A stretch of 64,000 bases of DNA, from positions 248,001 through 312,000 of the forward strand of contig CAWDHI010000001.1 of NCBI GenBank assembly GCA_963802095.1, in the 5' to 3' direction. The first letter of the stretch is position 1. The number at the start of each line of letters is the position of its first letter. Below, piece by piece: positions 50,868 to 59,709 of this stretch. The translations under genes and the position numbers were made by a program. Source of the DNA: CAVVEQ01 sp963802095. GTDB taxonomy: Bacteria > Chloroflexota > Anaerolineae > Anaerolineales > Anaerolineaceae. The notes beneath the pieces are model-generated. The model saw only the letters and a list, made by a program, of their open reading frames with translations. It was not told the origin of the DNA and ran no database searches.

Positions 50868-51757
50868 ATCGCCCCGCCTTTGATAAGCATCTCTTCATGA
50901 ATGATCTTTTGAAGATAATTCCCATACTCGTTCTTTGAATATTGGTTGGAAAGCTCCTCAAGTTCACCCAGGGTGATGAATTTCATTCTATACGCGATTT
51001 CCTCCGGGCAGGAAATCATCAAGCCCTGGCGATGTTCCACCGCCTGAACAAAATTCGCCGCCTGGAGAAGCGCTTCCGGAGTGCCGGCATCCAGCCAGGC
51101 AATCCCGCGACCGAGGACTTTCACCTGGAGTTGACCTCGATCCAGGTATACCCGGTTCAGATCAGTAATCTCCAACTCTCCTCTGGGGGACGGCTTGAGC
51201 GAGGCTGCGATTTGCGGGGCATCCGCTCCGTAAAAATAGATTCCCGGTATTGCATAGTTGGAAGCGGGTTGAATTGGTTTTTCTTCAATGGAAACAGGTC
51301 GATCATCCTTGGAGAGGGTTACCACACCGAATCGATCCGGGTCACGGACCGGGTACGCGAAGATCACAGCACCGGACTCTAACTGGGCGGCTTCCTGTAG
51401 TTTTTCAACTAATCCACTACCGTAGAAAATGTTATCACCCAGGATCAGAGCAACCGGTCGCCCGGCAGCAAACTTCTCCCCGATGATAAGCGCATCCGCC
51501 AGTCCGCGCGGATCGGCTTGTGCAGCATATTCAAACTTGATCCCCAGTTGATTGCCATCACCCAATAGGCGCTGAAATGAATCTAGATTCTCAGGGTTGC
51601 TGATGACCAGTATCTCCCTGATACCAGCCAGCATCAGGGTGGAAAGCGGGTAATAGATCATCGGTTTATCAAAAACCGGCAGGATCTGTTTGCTGATCCC
51701 GAGGGTCAGCGGATACAAACGGGTGCCCAATCCTCCCGCCAGGATAATGCCTTTCAT
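50864..51757 (-). CDS. rfbA: Glucose-1-phosphate thymidylyltransferase
   Basis: RfbA joins glucose-1-phosphate and dTTP to form dTDP-glucose. The pyrophosphorylase motif GGLGTRLYPLT, the KQILPVFDKPMIYYPLSTLM stretch and the rest of the fold are complete at about 297 residues. The ATG at 51757 gives the family start MKGIILAGG and overlaps the rfbB stop (ATGA); the frame upstream of it is inside rfbB. Confidence 0.96.
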   Translation of the reverse strand: MKGIILAGGLGTRLYPLTLGISKQILPVFDKPMIYYPLSTLMLAGIREILVISNPENLDSFQRLLGDGNQLGIKFEYAAQADPRGLADALIIGEKFAAGRPVALILGDNIFYGSGLVEKLQEAAQLESGAVIFAYPVRDPDRFGVVTLSKDDRPVSIEEKPIQPASNYAIPGIYFYGADAPQIAASLKPSPRGELEITDLNRVYLDRGQLQVKVLGRGIAWLDAGTPEALLQAANFVQAVEHRQGLMISCPEEIAYRMKFITLGELEELSNQYSKNEYGNYLQKIIHEEMLIKGGAI

Positions 51758-52827
51758 TGCTTTCCTTCCCTGGTTCCGTAATGCTTTCCCAACCAACTTT
51801 GATAATCCGGTCGACTGTAGATGGAGCGAACCCATTCCTGGTTTTCCAGGTACCATGCAACGGTTTTCTGCAACCCGGTCTCCAGGGACTCGCGTGGAAC
51901 CCAGCCAAGCTCTCGTGTAATTTTTTCGGTATCCATGGCATAGCGCCGGTCATGACCCGGACGATCGGTGATGAATTGTATCAATTCCTCGTAGAGCTGT
52001 GGACCGGGAACAAGGTGATCCAAAATATGGCAAATATTCCGGACGATCTCGATATTTGCAGGTTGGTTATTCCCGCCGATATTATACGAATCCCCAGTTC
52101 GACCACCTCTCAGAATAAGATCGATTGCCTCGCAGTGATCCTCCACATACAACCAGTCCCTGACTTGCATCCCATCCCCGTAAACGGGCAGCACTTTTCC
52201 CGCGAGCGCGTTGCTGATCATCAGGGGGACCAATTTCTCGGGGAACTGAAAGGGACCGTAATTGTTGGAGCAGTTGGAAATCGTGATGGGAAGTCCATAA
52301 GTGTGATGGGAGGCGCGCACAAGATGGTCGCTGGCAGCCTTCGAGGCTGCGTAGGGGGAGTTAGGGGCGTATGGCGTGGTTTCTGAAAAAGGAGGATTAG
52401 TTGGATTCAAAGAGCCGAAGACTTCATCCGTAGAGATGTGATGGAAACGAAATCCCTGCACTGAAGACCCGGAGGAGAAATATTCGCGGCTTGCCTCAAG
52501 GAGGGCAAAGGTTCCCTGGATATTCGTATCGAGGAATGGCTGGGCGTTATTTATGGAACGATCCACATGCGTTTCAGCGGCGAAATGAACCAGGGTATCG
52601 ATCTTATATTCTTCCAGCAATCTTCGGACAAGCTTGCGATCGCGAATATCTCCGTGAATGTAGTTGTAACGCCCGGGATCGGGTAAATTCTCCAGGTTTC
52701 GAGGATTACCCGCGTAAGTCAACGCGTCCAGATTGATTATTTTTACTTCTTTGTGCTTTTGCAACTCAAAATGGATGAAATTTGCGCCGATGAATCCGGC
52801 ACCACCAGTTACCAGGATATTCTTCAT
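51754..52827 (-). CDS. rfbB: dTDP-glucose 4,6-dehydratase
   Basis: RfbB converts dTDP-glucose to dTDP-4-keto-6-deoxyglucose. NAD site GGAGFIGANF is at about residues 8-17; the catalytic motifs are STDEVFGSL and YAASKAASD. Length 357 is slightly above the usual. It is first in the operon rfbB-rfbA-GT2-wbqC-methyltransferase-wecE. Confidence 0.96.
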   Translation of the reverse strand: MKNILVTGGAGFIGANFIHFELQKHKEVKIINLDALTYAGNPRNLENLPDPGRYNYIHGDIRDRKLVRRLLEEYKIDTLVHFAAETHVDRSINNAQPFLDTNIQGTFALLEASREYFSSGSSVQGFRFHHISTDEVFGSLNPTNPPFSETTPYAPNSPYAASKAASDHLVRASHHTYGLPITISNCSNNYGPFQFPEKLVPLMISNALAGKVLPVYGDGMQVRDWLYVEDHCEAIDLILRGGRTGDSYNIGGNNQPANIEIVRNICHILDHLVPGPQLYEELIQFITDRPGHDRRYAMDTEKITRELGWVPRESLETGLQKTVAWYLENQEWVRSIYSRPDYQSWLGKHYGTREGKQ

Positions 52828-52853
52828 TAGCCAAGTGTCTCCATCCGAAGTTG

Positions 52854-52882
52854 AGTATAAACGGAATAAAGGCTTTCCGCAA
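52854..52882 (-). promoter_or_regulatory. Promoter of the rfb operon
   Basis: On the minus strand TTGCGG (52882-52877) and TATACT (52859-52854) are exactly 17 nt apart. The start point would be near 52847, about 20 nt before the rfbB ATG. Confidence 0.6.
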
Positions 52883-52911
52883 TTTCGTTTTCAAGTATGG
52901 GTATTTTTGAT

Positions 52912-52932
52912 TTGTTAATGTATAATTAACAA
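52912..52932. promoter_or_regulatory. 8-bp inverted repeat around a plus-strand -10
   Basis: TTGTTAAT (52912-52919) and ATTAACAA (52925-52932) are perfect inverted arms with a 5-nt spacer. A TATAAT (52921-52926) lies in the middle, so a bound protein would block plus-strand transcription. Arms resemble the Rex operator TTGTTAA...TTAACAA, but Rex normally has a 4-bp gap and here the TTAACAA cores are 7 bp apart. Confidence 0.5.
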
Positions 52933-53207
52933 CATAAGTTCAGCATCTCTGGAAAATTCCGATGCTGTGCAAGATAGATAATCTGAAAAGGTCGGCCTCC
53001 TTCGGGAGTGTTGAATCTTTATAACCAGGGAAAAATTGTAATTCACATGGTCGGATACAGCAATTTGGTCACCTTCAAATTAAAGTTATCTGTTTAACAA
53101 ATTGATGTAATTTTCGACATTTACTTTTTTACCAGGTTATTTACGAATAATCAGTTAATCAATTCTTGAGCAGTTCGGCCGGGATGCTGGCAGGACTGTT
53201 TTTTTTT
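52933..53207 (+). ncRNA. Structured intergenic RNA or recX leader
   Basis: No protein gene lies between rfbB and recX. From the -10 at 52921-52926 a plus transcript of about 275 nt would run to a strong terminator at the recX start. It contains a stem CAGCATC/GATGCTG (about 52942-52968) with inner GGAA/TTCC, and a CTCC-TTCG-GGAG hairpin near 53000. I do not recognise a known RNA family. It may be a small RNA, or the attenuated leader of recX-rny. Confidence 0.4.
53171..53207 (+). terminator. Intrinsic terminator abutting the recX start
   Basis: CAGTTCGGCC (53171-53180) pairs with GGCAGGACTG (53189-53198), with one mismatch and one wobble. Nine T follow (53199-53207), and the next base is the A of the recX ATG. 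The only SD-like AGGA for recX is inside the stem. Confidence 0.7.
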
Positions 53208-53870
53208 ATGGAGCATCGGATAACCGCGATCACTTCCCAGAAGAGGAACCGCAACCGGGTGAATGTTTTTCTGGATGGGGAGTACGCCTTCAGCCTGGCC
53301 GGTATCGTTGCAGCCTGGCTGCGTAGTGACCAGGTGATTGATGATGGCAAGATCGAGATGCTCCTAAAAGCTGATTCTGAGGAAAAAGCACTTCAAAAAG
53401 CCCTCGTTTTTATCAATTACCGCCCACGTTCGGAATCGGAAGTGAAAGTGCGGTTGGATAAAGCGGGTTTTGATCCGGAAGTGATCGCGAAAACCACGGA
53501 AAAATTGATCTCCTCCGGAGTTTTGGGGGATGCCCAATTCACACAGATGTGGCTGGAAAACAGGTCGAATTCGCACCCACGCAGCCATCGTTTGATGAAA
53601 TTAGAACTTAAGCGAAAAGGTGTGGAAGGTGATCAAATTGACGAAGCGCTGCGCAACGTGCCGGATGATCGGATACTGGCATTAGAAGCTGGGAGAAAGT
53701 ACGCCCGCAGGCTGGAGCGCCTGAAAGATGCAGAATTTAGAAAGAAGATGCTCGGGTACCTGGCACGCAAAGGTTTTTCCTACGCAACCATCCAGGAAGT
53801 TATCCCGGTGATCTGGAACGAAAATATACTAAAAAATGGAGTAAGTATGGGAGAGAATTCTTATGGATAA
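53208..53870 (+). CDS. recX: RecA regulatory protein RecX
   Basis: RecX binds RecA filaments and limits RecA activity. The start MEHRITAITSQKRNRNRVNVFLDGEYAF is the family pattern, followed by the three-helix repeats (KALVFINYRPRSESEVKVRL, SSGVLGDAQFTQMWLE, AEFRKKMLGYLARKGF). At 221 residues it has normal length. The ATG at 53208 is preferred; TTG 53166 and ATG 53184 give extra residues that read through the terminator stem. No clear free ribosome-binding site precedes it. It is 52 kb from recA here and overlaps rny by 8 nt. Confidence 0.85.
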   Translation: MEHRITAITSQKRNRNRVNVFLDGEYAFSLAGIVAAWLRSDQVIDDGKIEMLLKADSEEKALQKALVFINYRPRSESEVKVRLDKAGFDPEVIAKTTEKLISSGVLGDAQFTQMWLENRSNSHPRSHRLMKLELKRKGVEGDQIDEALRNVPDDRILALEAGRKYARRLERLKDAEFRKKMLGYLARKGFSYATIQEVIPVIWNENILKNGVSMGENSYG

Positions 53871-55386
53871 CATGTTGTTGATAATTATTATCGCAGCAGT
53901 GGCAGCAATTGTAATCGGGTGGGTGCTCGGGAGGGTATTTGCCAACCGGATGATCAAAGCTGAACAGGTGAAGCTGGACGAGCGAATCAGCCAGGCAAAT
54001 GAGAAGGCAAGATCGATCGAACTCGAAGCCAGGGATAAGGGCTACAAGATCCAGAAGGAATCTGAAGCTGAGGCATCCCGGCGGAGGGAAGAGCTTTCCC
54101 GCGAAGAGGAAAGGTTACAGAAGCGCCGAACGGATTTGGATTTTCGCGTGGAGCGTTTGGAGCAGCGCGAGCAGACCCTGAACAAACGGCAAGGTACGAT
54201 TGATAAGCGTGCAAACGAAGTGGAAGCGTTATACGACCAGCAGATCACTGAGCTGCAACGGATCGGGCAGATGAGCACTGAGGAAGCCCGTGGAATTCTA
54301 CTTGCGGAGACGGAGAAGGAAGCCCGCTCGGATATGGCCCGCATTATCCGGCAAATTGAATCTGAAGCTCGGCAGGATGGTGAAAAACGCGCCAGGGAGC
54401 TAATCGCGGAGGCTATCCAGCGGGTAGCATCGGACCATGTCGCAGAGGTGACCACCTCTGTGGTGGTCCTACCTAACGAAGAAATGAAGGGACGGATCGT
54501 GGGACGCAATGGACGCAATATCCGCGCCTTTGAGCAGGCAGCCGGAGTGGATGTGATCGTTGACGATACCCCTGAAGCTGTGACTGTTTCCTGCTTTGAT
54601 CCCGTCCGGCGTGAGATCGCACGTCGTTCCTTGGAACGTTTGATCCAGGACGGGCGTATCCACCCTGCACACATAGAAAAGATCCTTGCCGAAGAGACCC
54701 GCAATGTGGAACGGGATATGATTGAAGCAGGGGAACAGGCTGCATTCGAAGCTGGTGTGGCCGGGCTCCACCCGGAGATCATCAAGGTTATGGGACGCTT
54801 GAAATACCGCACTTCCTACGGGCAGAACCAGCTGGCACACGCTGTGGAGTGCTCCCGGTTATCCGCAGTACTGGCAGCGGAGCTGGGCGCGAATGTTGAA
54901 GTGGCCAAGGCTGGTGGTCTTTTGCACGACCTGGGCAAGGCGATGGATTTCAACACCGAGGGCACGCATGCCTCCATTGGAGCGGAATTTGCCAAGCGGC
55001 ATGGGGTGAACGCCCAAGTTGTGAATTGCATTTCCTCCCACCACCATGAGACCGAACAGGATAGCGTGGAAGCGATCATTGTGGAATCTGCGGATGCCAT
55101 CTCCGGCGCACGCCCGGGAGCACGCAGGGAGGACCTGGAACAATATATTAAACGTTTGCGTGCTCTGGAAGAGATCGCCAATTCCTTCAAAGGTGTCAGC
55201 CAGACTTATGCCATCCAGGCAGGGCGTGAGGTTCGCATCATTGTAAAGCCGGAAGAGATCGATGACCTGGCATCCACACGGTTGGCAAGGGATATAGCCA
55301 AGAAGATCGAAGAAACGATGCAATACCCTGGTCAGATCAGAGTGACCGTGATCCGGGAAACCCGATCGGTGGAATTCGCAAAATAG
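53863..55386 (+). CDS. rny: Ribonuclease Y
   Basis: RNase Y is the membrane-bound endonuclease that starts mRNA decay. It has an N-terminal membrane helix (about 4-24), a long coiled coil to about residue 195, a KH domain (GRIVGRNGRNIRAFE), and an HD domain with His-Asp of LLHDLGKAMD near residue 354. 507 residues is normal. The ATG lies within recX, and GGGAG precedes it. A strong terminator ends the unit. Confidence 0.97.
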   Translation: MDNMLLIIIIAAVAAIVIGWVLGRVFANRMIKAEQVKLDERISQANEKARSIELEARDKGYKIQKESEAEASRRREELSREEERLQKRRTDLDFRVERLEQREQTLNKRQGTIDKRANEVEALYDQQITELQRIGQMSTEEARGILLAETEKEARSDMARIIRQIESEARQDGEKRARELIAEAIQRVASDHVAEVTTSVVVLPNEEMKGRIVGRNGRNIRAFEQAAGVDVIVDDTPEAVTVSCFDPVRREIARRSLERLIQDGRIHPAHIEKILAEETRNVERDMIEAGEQAAFEAGVAGLHPEIIKVMGRLKYRTSYGQNQLAHAVECSRLSAVLAAELGANVEVAKAGGLLHDLGKAMDFNTEGTHASIGAEFAKRHGVNAQVVNCISSHHHETEQDSVEAIIVESADAISGARPGARREDLEQYIKRLRALEEIANSFKGVSQTYAIQAGREVRIIVKPEEIDDLASTRLARDIAKKIEETMQYPGQIRVTVIRETRSVEFAK

Positions 55387-55399
55387 TTCTAGGAAATCT

Positions 55400-55427
55400 A
55401 AAGAGGATCCGAAAGGATCCTCTTTTT
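55400..55427. terminator. Terminator between rny and the MBL gene
   Basis: AAAGAGGATCC and GGATCCTCTTT form a perfect 11-bp stem with a GAAA loop, followed by TTTTT. It can also act from the minus side, with CTTTAGATTT after the stem. Confidence 0.9.
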
Positions 55428-55430
55428 ACA

Positions 55431-56066
55431 TTAAATAAACGGGTTGTTTGCGATCTCGTCCGCCACGGTTGTTTCAGGTCCGTGCCCGCTGAGCAGGCGG
55501 GTTGCCGGGGGAAGGGTGAGGATCTTTTCATCGATACTACGGAAAAGATCCGCTGAATTTCCGCCAAGCATATCCGTCCGTCCAATACCGCGGAAGAAGA
55601 TCAAATCACCGGTAAAAACCACACCGCTTTCAGGCAGGGTATAGACGAGATGCCCGGGTGTGTGTCCGGGAGTGAAGCTTGCCCGGATCGACACCGAACC
55701 GAGATCCAATTCCTGATCGTCCCCAATATTCAGGTCAGGATCGGGGAGTTGAGGCAGGGAGAAGCCGAATTCACTGGCTGCTCCATTACGCTTCCAAAGT
55801 GGTAATTCGAATGAATGGATACCAATCTGGGGGCGCGGAGAGATATCATTGTGGAGAACATTCACACCGGCGATGTGATCAAAATGGGCGTGGGTGAGCA
55901 GGATGTACCTCAGGGTTAGTTGGTTCTCTTGAATAACATGCAAAATTGATTCCGATTCGAAGGAGGGATCGATGGCTGCAGCTTCCAGAGTGGTTGGATC
56001 CCAAATGAGGTAGGAGTTGTTCCCCAGAGGTCCTAGGATATATGAACGAATTTCAAGAGGTAGCAT
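55431..56066 (-). CDS. Metallo-beta-lactamase-fold hydrolase (glyoxalase II-like)
   Basis: A 211-residue MBL-fold enzyme with THAHFDHIAG, the second His in TPGHTPGH, and the Asp in FTGDLIF. It fits the hydroxyacylglutathione-hydrolase-like/Zn-hydrolase group, probably hydrolysing a thioester or similar. The ATG at 56066 overlaps the MFS end by 14 nt. Substrate is unknown. Confidence 0.85.
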   Translation of the reverse strand: MLPLEIRSYILGPLGNNSYLIWDPTTLEAAAIDPSFESESILHVIQENQLTLRYILLTHAHFDHIAGVNVLHNDISPRPQIGIHSFELPLWKRNGAASEFGFSLPQLPDPDLNIGDDQELDLGSVSIRASFTPGHTPGHLVYTLPESGVVFTGDLIFFRGIGRTDMLGGNSADLFRSIDEKILTLPPATRLLSGHGPETTVADEIANNPFI

Positions 56067-57198
56067 TTTCAGAAAAACCCTTCCTTTGAAAACGGGGCAG
56101 GAAGTACGCATTTAGAAATATGGATGCGGTTACAAGCACAAGACAAACCGCGTAAATAATGGAAGGCTGCTGTTCGTATAGATATCCAGCCAGCAATGGA
56201 GAAAGGATTATGGCTATGCTTGCGCATGTTTCTATTAAACCGAAGGCAATGCCTACCAGGGCAGGATGAATGAGCGGGCGGGATAACCCCACCAGCATTG
56301 TGCGGGATAATTTGAAACCGGCCAGCATAAAATATCCGAAACCATACCAGCCCAACCCCGATCCCTTGAGGAGAGAGATGGCGAAAACCATCACCATCAA
56401 TTCCCCAACCAGCACACCAGGAAATGCTTTTAGACTGCCGAGCACCAACAGGGTGACCGCGTTGCCAAGACCACCAATTGTCCCAAGCAACCCGATCTGA
56501 ATGGTGGTTAGTCCCTGCTCGTTCTGGAGGAAATTCGGTGTCAACGGCTGTGGCAGATAAAGAACGAAAACGGTGGTAAAAACCAGTGCGAGAAAACCCA
56601 GGAACCGTGAATTCCGCCAGATCTTCCCCGGCTTCTCCAGGTGTGGATGCGGTTCGAAACGGACCGGTTTGATGAGGAAAATGATCACGGTGGAGATAAC
56701 AAATACCACAGCTGAAAACGGGTAGATTTTCTGCAATCCCATCTGGTTCGCAATTAACCCGCCGAGGATCGGCCCAGCGATCATCCCGGTATTGAAGAGA
56801 CCGCCCGCGAAGGTCAAAGCCCGTTCCGGGCTGAGTTTTCCACGTACGCTGGTTACATAACTATTCAAAGGCACCACACCAAACGAGGTCATATAGTAAA
56901 GCCAGATGCCGATGGAGAAAGCAGCGAGGGTGGAAGCCACTGCAAGGATCATGCAGGCAAGCGCGCCAATTCCCCAAGAGATCCACATGATCGTTCGTGG
57001 TCCGATCCGGTCTGAAAGAATTCCAGCAGGGATCTGCATTAGGGCGGCTGCCAGACCAATTCCGGCATATACCCCGCCGATCATCAATGGGTTAGCACCC
57101 AGGCTCTGCAGAGAGAGGGGGATGAAGTAGAAGAACATGCCCTCGCCAAATCCCCACAGGAAAAGGGACGCGGAGACGAGTAACAGGTCGCGGGTCAT
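56053..57198 (-). CDS. MFS transporter
   Basis: A 381-residue protein with twelve predicted membrane segments and the MFS motif GILSDRIGPRTIMW after helix two. It starts LLLVSASLFLWGFGEGMFFYF. Substrate is unknown; the layout is like drug or sugar efflux. It overlaps the esterase by 4 nt and the MBL gene by 14 nt. Confidence 0.85.
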   Translation of the reverse strand: MTRDLLLVSASLFLWGFGEGMFFYFIPLSLQSLGANPLMIGGVYAGIGLAAALMQIPAGILSDRIGPRTIMWISWGIGALACMILAVASTLAAFSIGIWLYYMTSFGVVPLNSYVTSVRGKLSPERALTFAGGLFNTGMIAGPILGGLIANQMGLQKIYPFSAVVFVISTVIIFLIKPVRFEPHPHLEKPGKIWRNSRFLGFLALVFTTVFVLYLPQPLTPNFLQNEQGLTTIQIGLLGTIGGLGNAVTLLVLGSLKAFPGVLVGELMVMVFAISLLKGSGLGWYGFGYFMLAGFKLSRTMLVGLSRPLIHPALVGIAFGLIETCASIAIILSPLLAGYLYEQQPSIIYAVCLVLVTASIFLNAYFLPRFQRKGFSENATS

Positions 57199-57959
57199 GC
57201 AGGAATGGAGAGGCGAGAGATGAAATTGGTGGCTGCGTCGAAAACCTGCTGGCGATCAGGTTCTTCAGTGATCACATGACCACTATTCTCCACCCAGAGG
57301 CTGGTTTTATCCGCTGAGCCGATATTCGCGTAGATCCCATCCAGACTGCCCGCGGGAACGACTGAATCCAACCGCGATTGGACCAGAAGCGCGGGAACCT
57401 TTACATCAGGAAGAACGCGCTGTAATTCTTTGATCGCTTTTACCACCTCCATCATTGCCCTCGATGGGGTGAAAGGTAAAGCAACGTGAGTTGTCTTGGC
57501 CTCCTTGTTATAGAAAACATCCTCTCCTTTTTTCGTTTTTGGTTGGAGCATCGTTAGTATGTTCATGATGTGGATACGGGGATCATTGGGCAGCCCGAAG
57601 GGTGTGGACATAGTCACCACGCCCCGCACCTGGTAACGCGTGGCAGCCAGAAGACTGAGCACGCCTCCCAGCGATAAACCCATCAGGTATTGCTCCTCTG
57701 TGCAGCCTTTGAGCAGGTTCAACCCATCTTCCACCGAGGCAAGCCAATCCCACCAGCGGGTGCGCGCCAGATCCTGCCAGGTGGTGGCGTGCCCGGCCAG
57801 GCGAATTCCCAAAACGGTGTGACCTTGCTGCTTGAGGTGATCTCCCATAAGACGCATTTCCTTTGGTGTTCCGGTAAAACCGTGGACGAGCAGGCATCCA
57901 ATCCTGCCACCGGAAAATGAGAAAGGCTCAGCGCCGGGAAGAATGATGTTTTGGGACAT
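57195..57959 (-). CDS. Alpha/beta-hydrolase (Est30/monoacylglycerol-lipase-like)
   Basis: A 254-residue carboxylesterase with VHGFTGTPKEMR, the nucleophile Ser in GLSLGG, Asp in SRLDSVVP and His in NSGHVIT. Bacillus/Geobacillus Est30 is the closest known type, acting on short-to-medium acyl esters. AAAGGA lies 6 nt before the ATG. Confidence 0.88.
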   Translation of the reverse strand: MSQNIILPGAEPFSFSGGRIGCLLVHGFTGTPKEMRLMGDHLKQQGHTVLGIRLAGHATTWQDLARTRWWDWLASVEDGLNLLKGCTEEQYLMGLSLGGVLSLLAATRYQVRGVVTMSTPFGLPNDPRIHIMNILTMLQPKTKKGEDVFYNKEAKTTHVALPFTPSRAMMEVVKAIKELQRVLPDVKVPALLVQSRLDSVVPAGSLDGIYANIGSADKTSLWVENSGHVITEEPDRQQVFDAATNFISRLSIPA

Positions 57960-57970
57960 GGTTTTTCCTT

Positions 57971-59077
57971 TTATGCAAGGACGCGCAGCTCGCGTGGTAG
58001 GTTGCTGAGGGTTTCAGCACCAACCAATGTGATGAGAACGTTATCCTCGATGCGAACGCCGTTCCTGCCGGGAAGGTAAATACCTGGCTCCACCGTAAAG
58101 ATCATGCCGGGCTGCAGGATCAGCTCGTTTTCCCCGTAGATATATGGCGGTTCGTGGCCTTCCAACCCGATCCCGTGTCCGGTGCGGTGGGTGAAGTATT
58201 CCCCATAGCCAGCCTCCACAATTACTCTACGGGAGACACGATCGATCTCCCCGGCGGGGATGCCGGGTCGGCTGGCATTTCGACCAGCCTCGTTCGCCCT
58301 GGCAGTGAACTCAACGATTTTCTCGTATTCCGGGTCCACCTTACCGATGGCGAAGGTGCGGGTGAGATCGGAAACATACCCCTGGTACACGGCGCCCCAG
58401 TCGATGACCAGAAGGTCGCCGGGCTGCAGTTTGCGATCCGAGGGTTCTGCGTGTGGATTGGCCGAGTTCGGTCCGCCGGAAACTATTGGCTGGAATGCCA
58501 GGGTCAGATCAGAGCCGGCGCGGATGAGTTGCAAGGTGAGCTCGGTGGAGATCTCCCGTTCGCTGACCCCTACGTGAATGATGGGAAGCGTGCTTTCCAA
58601 CGCGACTTCGGCGATCTTGACCGCTTTACGGATATGCGAGATCTCGCTGGCATCCTTGCAGGCGCGGGATTGACTCAACTGGTCGGAGGCATCAAGGAAT
58701 TCCGATCCTATGAACGCCTGCTGCAGGTAACCCATTTCTAGGGCACGCAGGCAGGTCGGTTCGATGCCTATTATCTTTTTCCCGCTGCCAAGCAAAACAG
58801 CAGCGTTTTCAAACGCCTGCAGCCAGTGGTTGGGATTATCCCCATAGGGAATTGCTTCCACCGGAATGGGCATCTGTTCGACCTTTAGCATTTCCAGGGC
58901 GGGCAGAACCAGAGAGGGTGTGCCAGAGGCTGGAATGATGAGGACTGTGGGACGCTCCATCAGGTGGAAGTGGAAGCCAGTGAGGTAAAAAAGGCTTGCG
59001 CCAGGATTGAGCACCAGGGCATCCAAATTGGCGTCAGCAAGTAATTTCTGCAGGCGAACCAGGCGGGGCTGGGTCAT
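57971..59077 (-). CDS. M24 metallopeptidase (Xaa-Pro dipeptidase-like)
   Basis: A 368-residue pita-bread enzyme with an N-terminal creatinase-like domain and a C-terminal M24 domain. Metal ligands are visible: Asp in VIDWGAVYQGYVSDLTRTF (two Asp), His in GHGIGLEGHEPP, and Glu in FTVEPGIYLPG and VRIEDNVLIT. It should cleave dipeptides with proline in second position. Start overlaps arsR stop (59074). Confidence 0.92.
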   Translation of the reverse strand: MTQPRLVRLQKLLADANLDALVLNPGASLFYLTGFHFHLMERPTVLIIPASGTPSLVLPALEMLKVEQMPIPVEAIPYGDNPNHWLQAFENAAVLLGSGKKIIGIEPTCLRALEMGYLQQAFIGSEFLDASDQLSQSRACKDASEISHIRKAVKIAEVALESTLPIIHVGVSEREISTELTLQLIRAGSDLTLAFQPIVSGGPNSANPHAEPSDRKLQPGDLLVIDWGAVYQGYVSDLTRTFAIGKVDPEYEKIVEFTARANEAGRNASRPGIPAGEIDRVSRRVIVEAGYGEYFTHRTGHGIGLEGHEPPYIYGENELILQPGMIFTVEPGIYLPGRNGVRIEDNVLITLVGAETLSNLPRELRVLA

Positions 59078-59670
59078 TTATATCTCCGCGCGGAATTATA
59101 CCCGAGCTCGGTCAGCCAGTATTCACCATGATCGCGAGCCAGGTATTTGGCATCAATGAGCTCCCTGCGCAGGGTGGCGAAATCCTCGTTATAGGATTTC
59201 AGGATCTCATTAACCTGTTTTTCCGTGTAACGGATTTCCATCTCGAAGGATTTGATCACATACGTGAGCAGCACGTCCATCTTCTTGCGCTGGACCGGGA
59301 AGGCTTTGATCTTCCCTTCGGGAGTGACGAACTCGTTGATCACCTTTCGATCATATGCATCAACGTCCACATCTTTGGCCAGAGCGGGGAGGTTTTCCCG
59401 CGCCAGCAGCATGCGGGACATCTCCTCGAGAGTGCCGGTTTCGAGCGAATAGATGCTGTAATAACTTTCTGCGCGGGCAGAGACCAGCCCGGCTTCAGCA
59501 AGCCTGGCGAGGTGATGCGAGACGGTGGGGGAGGTGAGCCCGAGCTGGCTGGCAAGCTGCTCCACTGTGGAGGAATGGTTGGCAAGCAGGCCGATGATCT
59601 TCAGGCGGTTGGCGTCGGCCAGGGCTTTGAAGAAGGTGAGAAGGGCTTCAGTTTGGTTTGTAGTGTTCAT
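59074..59670 (-). CDS. ArsR-type regulator with DUF2087 domain
   Basis: Residues about 8-80 form the ArsR winged helix: FFKALADANRLKIIGLLANHSS and SPTVSHHLARLAEAGLV. The C-terminal DUF2087 part has FPVQRKKMDVLLTYV and RREL. No Cys metal site is visible, so it probably senses a small molecule or a protein. The ATG at 59670 has GGAG 6 nt upstream; in-frame ATGs further upstream lack one. It heads the five-gene operon and may regulate it. Confidence 0.88.
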   Translation of the reverse strand: MNTTNQTEALLTFFKALADANRLKIIGLLANHSSTVEQLASQLGLTSPTVSHHLARLAEAGLVSARAESYYSIYSLETGTLEEMSRMLLARENLPALAKDVDVDAYDRKVINEFVTPEGKIKAFPVQRKKMDVLLTYVIKSFEMEIRYTEKQVNEILKSYNEDFATLRRELIDAKYLARDHGEYWLTELGYNSARRYK

Positions 59671-59685
59671 ATTATTCTCCATATA

Positions 59686-59709
59686 ACTAAATAGATAGAA
59701 AACTAAATA
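59686..59709. repeat. Direct repeat near the arsR start point, candidate operator
   Basis: ACTAAATA occurs at 59686-59693 and 59702-59709, 16 bp apart, overlapping the predicted arsR transcription start. ArsR proteins usually bind inverted repeats, so this is a tentative operator. Confidence 0.35.

Noticed and set aside
53166..53207. Upstream TTG/ATG starts for recX
   Set aside because: They would translate through the terminator stem and add residues not found in the family.
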